Both the position numbers and the translations under genes were made by a program. From NCBI GenBank assembly GCA_030447745.1, contig JAUJOH010000010.1, forward strand, positions 1 to 35,373: a stretch of 35,373 nt of DNA, read 5' to 3'. Under the pieces are notes generated by a model that worked only from the letters and a program-made list of their open reading frames with translations, was not told the DNA's origin and did no database searches. This DNA comes from Chloroflexota bacterium. Its GTDB lineage: Bacteria > Chloroflexota > Limnocylindria > Limnocylindrales > CSP1-4. Below, piece after piece: positions 1-7,654 of the stretch (the stretch's first letter is position 1; each line of letters starts with the position of its first letter).

Positions 1-1074
1 GAGGACGAGCGGCGGTGTCCGGCAGGCGGGGGTACGAGCGCCGCGAGACCGGGCGCCTGCTGCTGGACGAGGAGCCACGGCCGCGCATCGGCCACGGCGA
101 CATGTACACCAACGCCGAGCTGGTCCGCCTTATCGGCACGATGTACGCCAGCGGCCACCGGGGCGCGCGGGCGCTCGCCGCCGAGTTGAACCGGCTGGGC
201 TACCGCATGCCACCCCGGCGGTGGAAAGGCGTGGAGCAGGCCGCCCGGCCTATCCCCGGCGGCACCATCCGCCACATCATCGAGAACCCGGTGTACGCGG
301 GCTTCCTGGCTTGGCACCACCGCAGCGACAAGCGCCCGAAGGAGGAAGACGCGGAGCTGGTGCAGGGCAGCCATGAGCCCCTGTGGCCAGCCGAGCTGTG
401 GGAGAAGGTCAAGCGCGTCCGCGCTCGCAATTCGACTGGGTCGAACGGTCAGCGCGTGAGCTACCCCTACCCGTTCCGGCGCATCGCCCGGTGCGACGCC
501 TGCGGCAGCCGCTACTTCGGCGAGAAGCACCGGCTCGTGGCGTACATGGCCTGCCAGGGCCAGCGAGAAGGCAAAGGCCGCTGCGACCAGCTGGGCGTCA
601 AGTCGGCGGAACTGGAGACGCAGCTGGGGGAGTGGCTGGCCGCCATGCGTTTGCCGGACGACTGGCGAGCCGACATCCACCGGATGCAGCGGCGACTAGT
701 ACAGGCGGAAGCCGACCGGCCGTTGGTCGATGAACCCAAGGTGCGGGGTCAGCTCGAACGGCTCCAGGAGCTGTTCCTGATGGGAGACATCGGGCGGGAC
801 GAGTACCGCAACCGCAAGCGTTACTTGGAAGCGAGCCTCACGAGCGGGCGCCCGCAGCCGACCTACAGCGAAGCGGTGCTGGTGAAGGCTGCACGGCTCC
901 TTCGCGACCTGGGGCAGCTGTGGGAGCGGGCCACGCCGGACGAGCGCAGCGAGATCGCCCAAGAGTTGCTGGGCGAAGTCCGGGTCAGAGACAAGGGCAT
1001 CGTCAGCATCAAGCTGGCTCGCGAGGAATACCTGCCGTTGCTGGCCGTGGCGGAGGCTCGCAATCGGGTTGGTG
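1..1074. mobile_element. right end of an integrated element at tRNA-Arg
   Basis: The window opens inside a large serine recombinase gene whose 3' end runs into the 3' end of a complete tRNA-Arg gene. This arrangement is typical of an integrated element that carries its own integrase and used a tRNA 3' end as target. The element would extend leftwards beyond the window, so its other end and the duplicated attachment core are not visible. That the tRNA is the attachment site is inference; large serine recombinases also use non-tRNA sites. Confidence 0.5.
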
Positions 1075-1139
1075 TGGCGCCCCCGGACGGACTCGAACCG
1101 CCGACGCAGGCCTTAGGACGGCCTCGCTCTGTCCACTGA
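3..1139 (+). CDS. large serine recombinase (site-specific integrase), C-terminal part
   Basis: The reading frame is open to the left edge, so the catalytic N-terminal resolvase domain (with the nucleophilic serine) lies outside the window; the GTG at 15 is only the first start-like codon seen. What remains is a recombinase domain of the PF07508 type (about 110-310, with GHRGARALAAELNRLGYRMP and ENPVYAGFLAW), a zinc beta-ribbon (RCDACGSRYF followed by MACQ and GRCDQ) and an alpha-helical C-terminal region. Such enzymes integrate or excise phages and mobile islands between att sites. The last 22 or so codons lie antisense across the tRNA-Arg gene, so the present C-terminus was probably created by the junction with the chromosome. 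Family confidence is high; the cargo of the element is unknown. Confidence 0.88.
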   Translation, partial: GRAAVSGRRGYERRETGRLLLDEEPRPRIGHGDMYTNAELVRLIGTMYASGHRGARALAAELNRLGYRMPPRRWKGVEQAARPIPGGTIRHIIENPVYAGFLAWHHRSDKRPKEEDAELVQGSHEPLWPAELWEKVKRVRARNSTGSNGQRVSYPYPFRRIARCDACGSRYFGEKHRLVAYMACQGQREGKGRCDQLGVKSAELETQLGEWLAAMRLPDDWRADIHRMQRRLVQAEADRPLVDEPKVRGQLERLQELFLMGDIGRDEYRNRKRYLEASLTSGRPQPTYSEAVLVKAARLLRDLGQLWERATPDERSEIAQELLGEVRVRDKGIVSIKLAREEYLPLLAVAEARNRVGVAPPDGLEPPTQALGRPRSVH

Positions 1140-1150
1140 GCTACGGGGGC
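1075..1150 (-). tRNA. tRNA-Arg (anticodon CCT)
   Basis: Read on the minus strand, the sequence folds as a cloverleaf. The 7-bp acceptor stem is GCCCCCG/CGGGGGC, the D-arm contains GCTCAGTGGACAGAGC, and the anticodon stem AGGCC/GGCCT encloses loop GTCCTAA (anticodon CCT at 1115-1117). The T-arm has loop TTCGAGT, the discriminator is G at 1078, and CCA is encoded at 1075-1077. It decodes AGG. The 5' end overlaps the last codons of the upstream sulfatase gene and the 3' part overlaps the recombinase gene in antisense. Confidence 0.95.
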
Positions 1151-2709
1151 GCGACGCCAATCGTACCGTGAGCCGATCCGGGCTCAAGTCGGCCGACCGG
1201 AGCCGGGAACCGATCCGTCACGTCGCGGAAGTCGTACAGGTGATCGTTGTCCGGCCAGGTGAAGCTCCGGTCAGGCAGCGGCTCGAGGTCGGCGCCGAAG
1301 TACTCGCGAAAGAGCATCCGGAAGGTGTTGACCGATGTGAACGTCCGCGGCAGCGGCCGATCGACGCCCGGCAGGTACATGGCGTTGAGGATCCCGAACC
1401 GGATCGCGAAGTAATCGGGCGTGTCCGTCGGGCAGTCGACGTTCCGGCACATCAGCGGTCCTTCGTCCGCCTGGAGGATCACCACCGGGTCCGACTCGGC
1501 GGGGCCGGCCACGAGGTTCTCGACGACGCCCTTGATCTGCGTATTCAGGAACGCGAGCTGCTCCCGGTAGAGATCGGCTTCGTCGGCGGCGCGCGCTTCC
1601 GCTTCGGGGATGACCGTGCCGTCTGCGCGGAAGACGTACGGGGCATGCGGCAGCAGGATGTGGGCGAAGACGAACTTCGGGCCGGGCGCAGTGGCGAGCC
1701 GCCGAAGCTGCCGGAACTGGAACAGCGCGCCCTCTCGATGGCGATCGCGGAAGGTCATTCCCGCGGCCTGCCTGCCGAGCAATCGCTCCACGGTCGGCAC
1801 CATCGTGGTGTCGTGCAGCACGGATTCGAACTCGCTCGAGACGCCGAGCGACAGGCTCTCGTCAGCCATCGGATTGAGCGCCGTCGGGCCGAACCACGAG
1901 CCGAGGTGGTAGTACCGGTATCCCTGCGACTTCAGGAAGCGGCCGACCTCGTGCTCCTGGAGCATCTGGTGGGCGGGCGTTCGGTCGCTGGAGACGCGCC
2001 CGATCTCACTCGTCAGATGATCGAGGTGGCGCATGTTCAGGGTGGCGGCGAGCGAGAAGTCGGTGGCTCGATAGTTCGCGCGGCTGTCGTCGGGGACCTG
2101 GAAGCCGCGCGCCTCCAGCCATCCGTACAGGTCGTTGCCCGTCAGCCCGAAGCGACGCTCGATCGCATCGGCTGAGCCGTAGCGGTCGAAGACGATGAAA
2201 TAGATGTCCGGTGCGGCGACGGGTCTGGATCCGGCCGAGACGGTCCCGATCGGTGCCACGGACGCTCGCCCGACGCGACTCGCCTCGTAGGGAACGATCG
2301 TGACCACGGAAAGGACGACGAGCACAGTGGCCAGCGCATTCAGCCCACTCGTCGCCTGCGGGAGGGTCGTCCCGGCTCGCGCCGCGTAGAGGGCGGCGCC
2401 GATGACCGCGAGCCCCCAGAGCGCAAGCTGGGCACCGTCGGGCAACCCCAGATCCGTGGCGACCGGCGAGAGGTGTCCGAAGGCGAAGAACGCGATCACG
2501 AGCGCAGAGGCGACGACGGCGCCCCGGCGAACGTCGCCGAAGACGAGCCCGAGGAGCGCCAGGACGACGGCCGCGCCGACCACGCTCCGCGCCAGGGGCG
2601 CCACGGCGTCGACGAGGAGCACCTCGCTGAGGTTCGCGGCGTACAGGAACAGGACGGCGTAGGCCGCGAACAGCAGCGGGTGGAGCGGAAGTCGGTTGAG
2701 GAGGGTCAT
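1141..2709 (-). CDS. membrane-anchored sulfatase-like hydrolase (alkaline phosphatase superfamily)
   Basis: This 522-residue protein has about four or five hydrophobic segments in the first ~145 residues, then a soluble domain starting at PDIYFIVFDRYGSADAI. That segment resembles the metal-binding start of the sulfatase / phosphoglycerol-transferase fold. HILLPHAPYVF and QADEGP further along fit later metal and substrate motifs. Substrate is unknown; relatives act on sulfate or phosphate esters or transfer head-group phosphates at the outer membrane face. The start ATG at 2709 opens directly on the first membrane segment. The stop codon (1141-1143) lies inside the tRNA-Arg gene, so gene and tRNA are probably cotranscribed. 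It is divergent from the thiol-redox operon. Confidence 0.8.
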   Translation of the reverse strand: MTLLNRLPLHPLLFAAYAVLFLYAANLSEVLLVDAVAPLARSVVGAAVVLALLGLVFGDVRRGAVVASALVIAFFAFGHLSPVATDLGLPDGAQLALWGLAVIGAALYAARAGTTLPQATSGLNALATVLVVLSVVTIVPYEASRVGRASVAPIGTVSAGSRPVAAPDIYFIVFDRYGSADAIERRFGLTGNDLYGWLEARGFQVPDDSRANYRATDFSLAATLNMRHLDHLTSEIGRVSSDRTPAHQMLQEHEVGRFLKSQGYRYYHLGSWFGPTALNPMADESLSLGVSSEFESVLHDTTMVPTVERLLGRQAAGMTFRDRHREGALFQFRQLRRLATAPGPKFVFAHILLPHAPYVFRADGTVIPEAEARAADEADLYREQLAFLNTQIKGVVENLVAGPAESDPVVILQADEGPLMCRNVDCPTDTPDYFAIRFGILNAMYLPGVDRPLPRTFTSVNTFRMLFREYFGADLEPLPDRSFTWPDNDHLYDFRDVTDRFPAPVGRLEPGSAHGTIGVAPP

Positions 2710-2785
2710 CTCGATGAGTGGTGGAACAGGCGGGCGACAGCGTACCGTCCCGGCCGCGAAACCCGGGTGATCGAGGGCTCAGCCC

Positions 2786-2791
2786 TACAAT
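2786..2791 (+). promoter_or_regulatory. candidate -10 element (TACAAT), leaderless start of glutaredoxin gene
   Basis: TACAAT ends 8 nt before the ATG at 2800, so transcription would begin at or next to the start codon. No Shine-Dalgarno sequence is visible. Similar TANNNT elements precede several other first genes of operons in this window. No clear -35 box is seen. Confidence 0.5.
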
Positions 2792-2799
2792 CCGGTGCG

Positions 2800-3099
2800 A
2801 TGACTGACACCGCCCGGCTGAACACCGCGGCCGCTCGCACCGTCTCCGACCTGGTGCTCTACGCCCGCCCGGGCTGCCACCTCTGCGACGAGGCGCGCGA
2901 GGTCGTCACCGCCATCCTCGCCGAGCGCCTGGCCGCCGGGAAGCCGGCGCCCCGATTGGTCGAGCGTGACATCACGACGGACCCGGCCCTCGAGCGCGAG
3001 CTTTTCACGACGATCCCGGTCCTCGAGCTCGGCGAGCGGCGGCTCGAGCTGGCCGCGAGCGCCGCCCGGATCCGTCGCTTCCTGGACGGCGCCTCGTGA
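2800..3099 (+). CDS. glutaredoxin-like (DUF836-type) thiol-redox protein
   Basis: This 99-residue single-domain protein has a thioredoxin/glutaredoxin-like fold signature: the segment LVLYARPGCHLCDEA carries a CxxC active site (CHLC, about residues 28-31) and TIPVLEL supplies the cis-proline. Small proteins of this type are commonly annotated as glutaredoxin family or DUF836. It probably performs thiol-disulfide exchange in the cytoplasm. The chosen ATG has a TACAAT element 8 nt upstream. The stop overlaps the start of the CcdA-like gene (GTGA), so the two are translationally coupled in a three-gene redox operon. Confidence 0.82.
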   Translation: MTDTARLNTAAARTVSDLVLYARPGCHLCDEAREVVTAILAERLAAGKPAPRLVERDITTDPALERELFTTIPVLELGERRLELAASAARIRRFLDGAS

Positions 3100-3920
3100 C
3101 CGGCGCAGACCTGACCATCGCCATCGCCGTCGCGGCGGGGCTGATCAGCTTTCTTTCGCCCTGCGTCCTGCCGCTCGTCCCGGCGTACCTCGGTCAGCTG
3201 ACGGCCGTCGCGGTCGTGGGCAGCGCGCGCGGAACGCCGGCCTCGCGCTGGCTGGCCGTCCGGCACGCCATCGCCTTCGTCCTCGGCTTCGGCGCGGTGT
3301 TCACGCTCCTCGGCGTGACCGCCACGTATGCCGCGGCCGGCCTCTCCCCGTACCTCTCGACGCTCCGACAGATCGGTGGGCTGATGCTGATCGTCATGGG
3401 CCTCAGCCTCGCCGGCATCCTCCGGATCCCCGTGCTCGAGCGCACGTGGCGCCCACTGGACGCCGGGGCGATGGGCTCGATGGCGACGGTCACCGGCTCG
3501 ATGGCCCTCGCTCCGGCCGGTGGGACCGGCGGCCCGGGTCTGGGTCACCTGCTGGGCGGCCGGATGGTCGGCCAGCGAGGTGGCCTGGCGGCGGCCTTCG
3601 GGCTCGGTTCGATCTTCGCCATCGGCTGGAGCCCGTGCATCGGGATCATCCTCGGCGGCATCCTGACCCTCGCCGCGACGTCCACGACGGTCGCGCAGGG
3701 CGGCCTGCTGCTCGCGGCATACACGCTCGGGCTCGGGCTGCCGTTCGTCGCCATCGCGGCCGTCTACGACCGAGCACCGCGCCTTGTTCGGCCGCTGGTC
3801 CGGCACGGGCGCGCGGTGGCGTTGATCGGCGGTCTGCTGGTCGTGGCGATCGGCGTCGCGATGGTCATGGACTGGCTGGCGCTGCTGCCGCGGTACGTGC
3901 CGTTCAACAGCGCGGTCTGA
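3096..3920 (+). CDS. ccdA: CcdA-like transmembrane thiol-disulfide reductase
   Basis: The 274-residue protein has about six hydrophobic helices and the two family hallmarks: FLSPCVLPLVPAYLGQL near residue 20 and GWSPCIGIILGG near residue 180, the paired membrane cysteines. CcdA/DsbD-beta proteins move electrons from cytoplasmic thioredoxin to extracytoplasmic thioredoxin-like proteins, usually for cytochrome c maturation. An unusually Gly/Met-rich loop separates the two halves (about residues 125-160). The GTG start at 3096 overlaps the upstream stop by 4 nt. The TlpA-like gene downstream is the likely electron acceptor. Confidence 0.9.
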   Translation: MTGADLTIAIAVAAGLISFLSPCVLPLVPAYLGQLTAVAVVGSARGTPASRWLAVRHAIAFVLGFGAVFTLLGVTATYAAAGLSPYLSTLRQIGGLMLIVMGLSLAGILRIPVLERTWRPLDAGAMGSMATVTGSMALAPAGGTGGPGLGHLLGGRMVGQRGGLAAAFGLGSIFAIGWSPCIGIILGGILTLAATSTTVAQGGLLLAAYTLGLGLPFVAIAAVYDRAPRLVRPLVRHGRAVALIGGLLVVAIGVAMVMDWLALLPRYVPFNSAV

Positions 3921-3928
3921 CGGCCGCC

Positions 3929-4705
3929 GTGGTGGACGATCCGGCGCCGCCCGCCCCCCGGACGCGCCGTGGCGTCGTCGGCCCCTTCACCGGGCGGCAG
4001 CTCGGGCTGGCGATCGGCTCCGTGGCGATCGCGGCGCTCGTGCTGGTAGCGGTCACGACCCCGCTCGCGTCCGGCGGTCGCGACCCTGGTGTGCCGGATC
4101 CGCGCGCGACCCAGGTGGTCTTCGCGTCGCCGACGCAGGGGCTCGCCGTCGGCGCGATCGCGCCCGAGTTCACGATCGACCTGCCGGACGGCCAGTTCCA
4201 GCTGACCGACCTCGCCGGTCGCCCGATCCGGCTGGCCGACCTCCGGGGCAAGGCCGTCTGGATCAACTTCTGGGCGAGCTGGTGCCCGCCATGCCAGCAG
4301 GAGACGCCGATCCTCCGCCAGGTCGCGCAGGAGTACGAGGACCGCGGCCTGGCCGTCGTCGCGGTGGAGGTCCAGGAGACCGTGGAGGATGGCCGCCGGT
4401 ACGCCGAGCGGTACGACCTGCCCTATGCGATCGGGGCCGACGTGTCTGGCCATGTCTTCCGCACATACCGGGTGTTCGGCCTGCCGACGCAGTTCTTCGT
4501 CGGACCCGACGGCGTGATCGCCGCGGTCGTGCCCAAGCCGCTCACGCTCGAGGAGGCGCGGGCGTACGTGGAGGACGTGCTGCCGTCCGCGAGCGAGGCG
4601 CCTACCGGTTCCCGGTCGCCGTCGCCGTCGCCGTCGCCGAGCGAGGCTGTGAGCCGGGCCCCGGCCGGTTCCCGGTCGCCGTCGGCGTCGCCGGGCCGGC
4701 CGTGA
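3929..4705 (+). CDS. TlpA/ResA-like membrane-anchored thioredoxin with Ser/Pro-rich tail
   Basis: This 258-residue protein has a short Pro/Arg-rich N-terminus and one membrane segment (LAIGSVAIAALVLVAVTTPL). A thioredoxin-like domain follows, with GAIAPEFTIDLPDG and the active site WASWCPPC, and FGLPTQFFVGPDG supplies the cis-proline. It is the expected partner of the CcdA-like protein and would reduce exported disulfides or apocytochrome c. The frame is open far upstream in shadow of ccdA, so I place the start at one of the tandem GTG codons (3929 or 3932), just after the ccdA stop. The C-terminal ~45 residues are Ser/Pro repeats encoded by duplicated DNA and look disordered. Confidence 0.88.
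   Translation: MVDDPAPPAPRTRRGVVGPFTGRQLGLAIGSVAIAALVLVAVTTPLASGGRDPGVPDPRATQVVFASPTQGLAVGAIAPEFTIDLPDGQFQLTDLAGRPIRLADLRGKAVWINFWASWCPPCQQETPILRQVAQEYEDRGLAVVAVEVQETVEDGRRYAERYDLPYAIGADVSGHVFRTYRVFGLPTQFFVGPDGVIAAVVPKPLTLEEARAYVEDVLPSASEAPTGSRSPSPSPSPSEAVSRAPAGSRSPSASPGRP
4605..4684 (+). repeat. 60-bp-spaced direct repeat in the TlpA-like tail
   Basis: The 20-mer ccggttcccggtcgccgtcg occurs at 4605-4624 and again at 4665-4684. They are exactly 60 bp apart, so in the same frame, and each encodes a Gly-Ser-Arg-Ser-Pro-Ser unit. Trinucleotide gtcgcc runs between them look prone to slippage. Confidence 0.85.
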
Positions 4706-4714
4706 GGTCAACTT

Positions 4715-4738
4715 GCCGGATACCACCCCGCGTAGTGC
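4715..4738 (-). repeat. diverged repeat copy 1 (inverted)
   Basis: On the minus strand this reads GCACTAC, six variable bases, TGGTATCCGGC. It is the inverted counterpart of the copies at 4814 and 4854. It lies at the 3' side of the redox operon, in a 229-bp gene-free stretch between convergent genes. Confidence 0.6.
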
Positions 4739-4813
4739 TGGGCCACGTCGCGTTGGCATGCCGCAACGGTTGGTAGCCGCGACAGGCTATACCGGCGCCG
4801 ATCCTTACCCCAC

Positions 4814-4838
4814 GCACTACTCCCGGTGGTATCCGGGC
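4814..4838 (+). repeat. diverged repeat copy 2
   Basis: GCACTAC, six variable bases, TGGTATCCGGGC, in direct orientation. Together with copy 1 it forms an imperfect inverted repeat around about 75 bp. Within it CCCGG/CCGGG can pair as a short hairpin (4822-4837). Confidence 0.6.
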
Positions 4839-4853
4839 AACGCTCCTCGCCTT

Positions 4854-4873
4854 GCACTACGGGGAGTGGTATG
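4854..4873 (+). repeat. diverged repeat copy 3
   Basis: GCACTACGGGGAGTGGTATG is a third, direct copy of the GCACTAC-N6-TGGTAT motif, 40 bp after copy 2. In one frame each copy reads His-Tyr-x-x-Trp-Tyr, so these may be remnants of coding sequence as easily as of a small mobile repeat. Confidence 0.5.
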
Positions 4874-4934
4874 TGATGAACGCCGCTGACGTCAGGGCAC
4901 TGGGCTGGGGCGACCGGGCCGCGCGGCACGGCGG

Positions 4935-5162
4935 CTACTCGTCCGGTCGCCGGTTCGTGTTCGGGTCGAGCCACTCGCGGATTCGCGTCCGCGGCCCCGG
5001 CCGGGCCGACAGGTCCCGCGGTTTGACGCGCGGATCGCCCCGCCGTTCGAGATCGGACAGGCTCGTTCGTGATCGCCAGAAGAGCATCACGAGGACGACG
5101 AGCGCGACCAGACCAGCGACGACGAGCCAGGCGGGAGGATCCTCGACCATCCAGGCAGGCAT
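4935..5162 (-). CDS. small single-pass membrane protein, unknown function
   Basis: The 75-residue protein has an N-terminal hydrophobic segment (AWLVVAGLVALVVLVMLFW, about residues 11-29) followed by a charged tail (RSRTSLSDLERRGDPRVKPRD). The ATG at 5162 follows the stop of the metallo-hydrolase gene by about 9 bp, with a GGAG-like stretch upstream. It appears to be the last gene of the operon that begins with the ABC transporter. I do not recognise a family; the Trp-Arg-Ser boundary after the helix suggests a cytoplasmic tail. Confidence 0.6.
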   Translation of the reverse strand: MPAWMVEDPPAWLVVAGLVALVVLVMLFWRSRTSLSDLERRGDPRVKPRDLSARPGPRTRIREWLDPNTNRRPDE

Positions 5163-5171
5163 GGTGGCTCC

Positions 5172-6043
5172 CTACTCCGGCTCGTAGCGGTAGCGGTCGC
5201 GGTCGCGCACGAGCCGCCCGATCGGCCGACTCGCCTCGTGCGACAGCACGACCGTCCAGCCCTCGTCCGCAGCCTCCGCGAACAAGGCACCCTTCACGAG
5301 CACGGAGTCGAGCGGGAAGTCGTCGAAGGACGTCACCCAGCGCGGGTTCGAGCTCCACGGTCGCATCGCGAGGTCCCCGAAGAAGGCCAGCGGCGCGACG
5401 CCAGGGGCGCGCACGACGATCGCCTGGTGGCCCGCGGAGTGGCCGCCGGTCGGCACGACCGACACGCCCGGCAGCAGCTCCCGCTCCCCCTCCACCCAGC
5501 CTTCCGCGCCCCAGTCGCGGACGAGCTCGAGCTCCGGCTGCACGTCGGCTGCACGTAGGACGCCACGAGGCGCGGGTTCGAGCCGAGCGCGATCTCCCAC
5601 TCGGCGCGCTGCGCCACGATCCGCGCCCGCGGAAACGCCCGGCCGCCGCCGGCCGCCAGCAGCCCGCCCGCGTGGTCGAAGTGAAGGTGGCTCATCGCCA
5701 CGATGTCGACCGTGGCGGGATCGAACGCTGCGGCCGTGAGCGCTGGAACGATCCATGGGCCGTCGTACCGGCGCATCGCCCGGTTCTTGTCGTCGATCCG
5801 CTCGCCGATCCCGGTCTCGACGAGCACGCGTCCGCCGGGCGTCTCCACCAGCAGGCAGTTGAGGGCCTGGAGGAGGCGGTGCTCCGGGTCGATCTCGTCC
5901 GTGACGAGGCGGTCCCAGAGCAGCCGCGGCACCGGGCCGAACAGCGCGCCGGCGTCGGATCGGAACGTTCCCGCCTGGACGAGGGCGACGCGGAAGCCGC
6001 CGCCGAGCTCGCGCCGCCAGTCGGCCGCATCATTCAGCGCCAC
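5172..6043 (-). pseudogene. metallo-beta-lactamase-fold hydrolase, frameshifted by an 11-bp tandem duplication
   Basis: The N-terminal part (GTG at 6043) carries CLLVETPGGRVLVETGIG and the metal motif HLHFDHAGG, and stays in frame to SNPRLVASYVQP near 5546. The C-terminal part continues in another frame (PELELVRDWGAEGW, TGGHSAGH, FFGDLA) to the stop at 5172. At the break the 11-mer cggctgcacgt is present twice in tandem (5535-5545 and 5546-5556). Removing one copy restores one frame of 286 residues with all expected metal ligands. As it stands the product would be truncated or have a wrong tail. The intact protein would be a glyoxalase II/lactonase-like hydrolase of unknown substrate. It sits 16 bp after the ABC permease gene and has a GGGAGAGG ribosome site. 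Confidence 0.85.
5535..5556 (+). repeat. perfect 11-bp tandem duplication
   Basis: cggctgcacgt occurs twice head to tail. Eleven is not a multiple of three, and the duplication sits exactly where the hydrolase reading frame changes. Confidence 0.95.
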
Positions 6044-6059
6044 AGGTCGCCTCTCCCGT

Positions 6060-6845
6060 CTATGCCGAAGCCCCGGTGTAGTGCCGGAGCCCGAACTTCC
6101 AGAACCATCGTGACCCGACCAGGAAGACGACAGCCAGGACGACGGTCGTCACGAGCGTCGCTGGCTCGAGCCGTCCAACCAGCGTCTCGACGGGCACCGT
6201 GATCGCGAACGCGACGGGCACGACGACCGTCAGTGCGAGCCGAAGCCACGGCGGATAGAGCCCAACCGGCCACCGACCGGCCTCGTACATCGTCGCGAAG
6301 ATGACGAGGATGTTCTCAAGCCGGACCAGCCAGAACGCGAGCGTGGCCAGCACGAGAAGAAAGCTGTAGATGATCGCCATGCCGGCGATCAGCACGAGCC
6401 CGAACGCGGTCGCGTGTTCCACGCCAACCCGCTCCCCCAGCCTGGTGATCGCGATCACGATGACCACCGAGCCCAGCACGACGTCGACCAGCCGCCACAC
6501 ATCCACCTGCCGCGTGCTGACGAGGATCTGCGCGTCGGCGGGCTTGGTGAGCGTGAAGTCGAGCGTCCCGAGTCGAACGCCCTCCATCAGCCGCTCCATG
6601 CTCGGCCGGATGACGACGTTGACGAGGCCGCCCACGAGGAAGAACACGCCGACCAGCGCCACCAGCTCGTCGCGGGTCCAGCCGCCGAGCTCGTCGGTCT
6701 GCGAGAACACGACCGCGATGGCGGCGAGCGCCGTGCCCAGCCCGATCACCGACTGAAACAGCTGGATGAAGAAGTCGACGCGGTACTGGAGCGCGTTGAG
6801 CACGCCCAGCCGGAGCGACAGCCAGACGAGCCCGAGCGACCTCAT
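6060..6845 (-). CDS. ABC transporter permease, COG3694-type (ABC-2, DUF990)
   Basis: This 261-residue integral membrane protein has about six hydrophobic segments. Its features fit the second permease of the ABC-2/DUF990 transporter trio: LSLRLGVLNALQYRVDFFIQLF at the N-terminus, RLGTLDFTLTKPADAQ in the middle and RFWKFGLRHY-like GSRWFWKFGLRHYTGASA at the end. The frame is open further upstream, but the ATG at 6845 overlaps the previous stop by 4 nt (ATGA), which fixes the start by translational coupling. With the other permease and the ATPase it should form an exporter; the substrate is unknown. Confidence 0.87.
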   Translation of the reverse strand: MRSLGLVWLSLRLGVLNALQYRVDFFIQLFQSVIGLGTALAAIAVVFSQTDELGGWTRDELVALVGVFFLVGGLVNVVIRPSMERLMEGVRLGTLDFTLTKPADAQILVSTRQVDVWRLVDVVLGSVVIVIAITRLGERVGVEHATAFGLVLIAGMAIIYSFLLVLATLAFWLVRLENILVIFATMYEAGRWPVGLYPPWLRLALTVVVPVAFAITVPVETLVGRLEPATLVTTVVLAVVFLVGSRWFWKFGLRHYTGASA

Positions 6846-7654
6846 GCCCCGACCGCCGAGTAGCGCCGGATGCCTGCCCGCCAGACGACGCGCAGCAGGA
6901 TCACGGCGGCAGCGATCCAGGCGAGCTGCGCCCCGTAGCCCACGAGCACCTCCGTCGGGCCCAGCCGCCCGAGCGCGGTCTCGACCGGGAACGAGACCAT
7001 CCACCGGAAGGGCAGGAGGGTGGCGATTGCCTGGACCACCGCCGGCATGAGCGCCAGCGGCGCCACCTGGCCGGAGAAGAAGAGCATCGCCACGAAGTAC
7101 GCCTGGTTGAGCGCGCCGGTCCGCGTGATCCAGAACGCGGCCAGGGCGAGCGTCCACTCGAAGGTGAAGCGGAGCGCCATCGCCAGCACGAGGGCGGGCA
7201 CGAACGCGGCGACCTGCCACGCCTGCGTCTCGAAGGTCGCGCCGAAGCTGATCAGCAGGAACACCGCAACCGGCACGACGACCGTGAACGTCAGGAGCTT
7301 GAACGTGAGGTTCTCCGCGACGTCGTTGTGGGCGGGATGGATGGGGCGCAGGAGCAGCGGCGAGAAGAACCCGTTCCGGATGCGCCATTCGAATTCCAGG
7401 AAGTGCCAGGTGAACGTCAGCTGGTTGACGATCATCAGCATCGTGAAGTAGGCCGCGAAGTCGCCAGCCCGGAAACCCCCAACCGCCCCGCCCTGGCTCC
7501 GGGCCACGGTCGTCCAGACGACGAGATAGACGATCGGCTGGATGAGCAGACCCAGCAGCCAGATCACGAGCGAGCCCCGGTAGGCGAACTGGAGCGCGAT
7601 CTCCGCCCGGAACTTGGCGGCGTAGACGGCCCGCAGGCGACCGAGCTCGGGCAT
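6842..7654 (-). CDS. ABC transporter permease, COG4587-type (ABC-2)
   Basis: The 270-residue protein has an N-terminal YAAKFRAEIALQFAYRGSLV segment, about six membrane helices and the conserved PIHPAHNDVAENLTFKLL loop, as in the first permease of COG4586/4587/3694 transporters. Its ATG shares one base with the ATPase stop (TGATG), and its stop overlaps the next permease by 4 nt, so all three are tightly coupled. The complex probably exports an unidentified compound. Confidence 0.87.
   Translation of the reverse strand: MPELGRLRAVYAAKFRAEIALQFAYRGSLVIWLLGLLIQPIVYLVVWTTVARSQGGAVGGFRAGDFAAYFTMLMIVNQLTFTWHFLEFEWRIRNGFFSPLLLRPIHPAHNDVAENLTFKLLTFTVVVPVAVFLLISFGATFETQAWQVAAFVPALVLAMALRFTFEWTLALAAFWITRTGALNQAYFVAMLFFSGQVAPLALMPAVVQAIATLLPFRWMVSFPVETALGRLGPTEVLVGYGAQLAWIAAAVILLRVVWRAGIRRYSAVGA

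Noticed and set aside
2966..3928. Upstream extension of the TlpA-like frame
   Set aside because: The frame is open but translates as Arg/Pro-rich shadow of the glutaredoxin and ccdA genes; the real start is after the ccdA stop.
4708..5358. 216-codon minus-strand open frame ending at the HYAGWYPAS motif
   Set aside because: Most of it overlaps the small membrane protein and hydrolase genes in another frame and is low-complexity. Only its last residues coincide with the repeat at 4715-4738.
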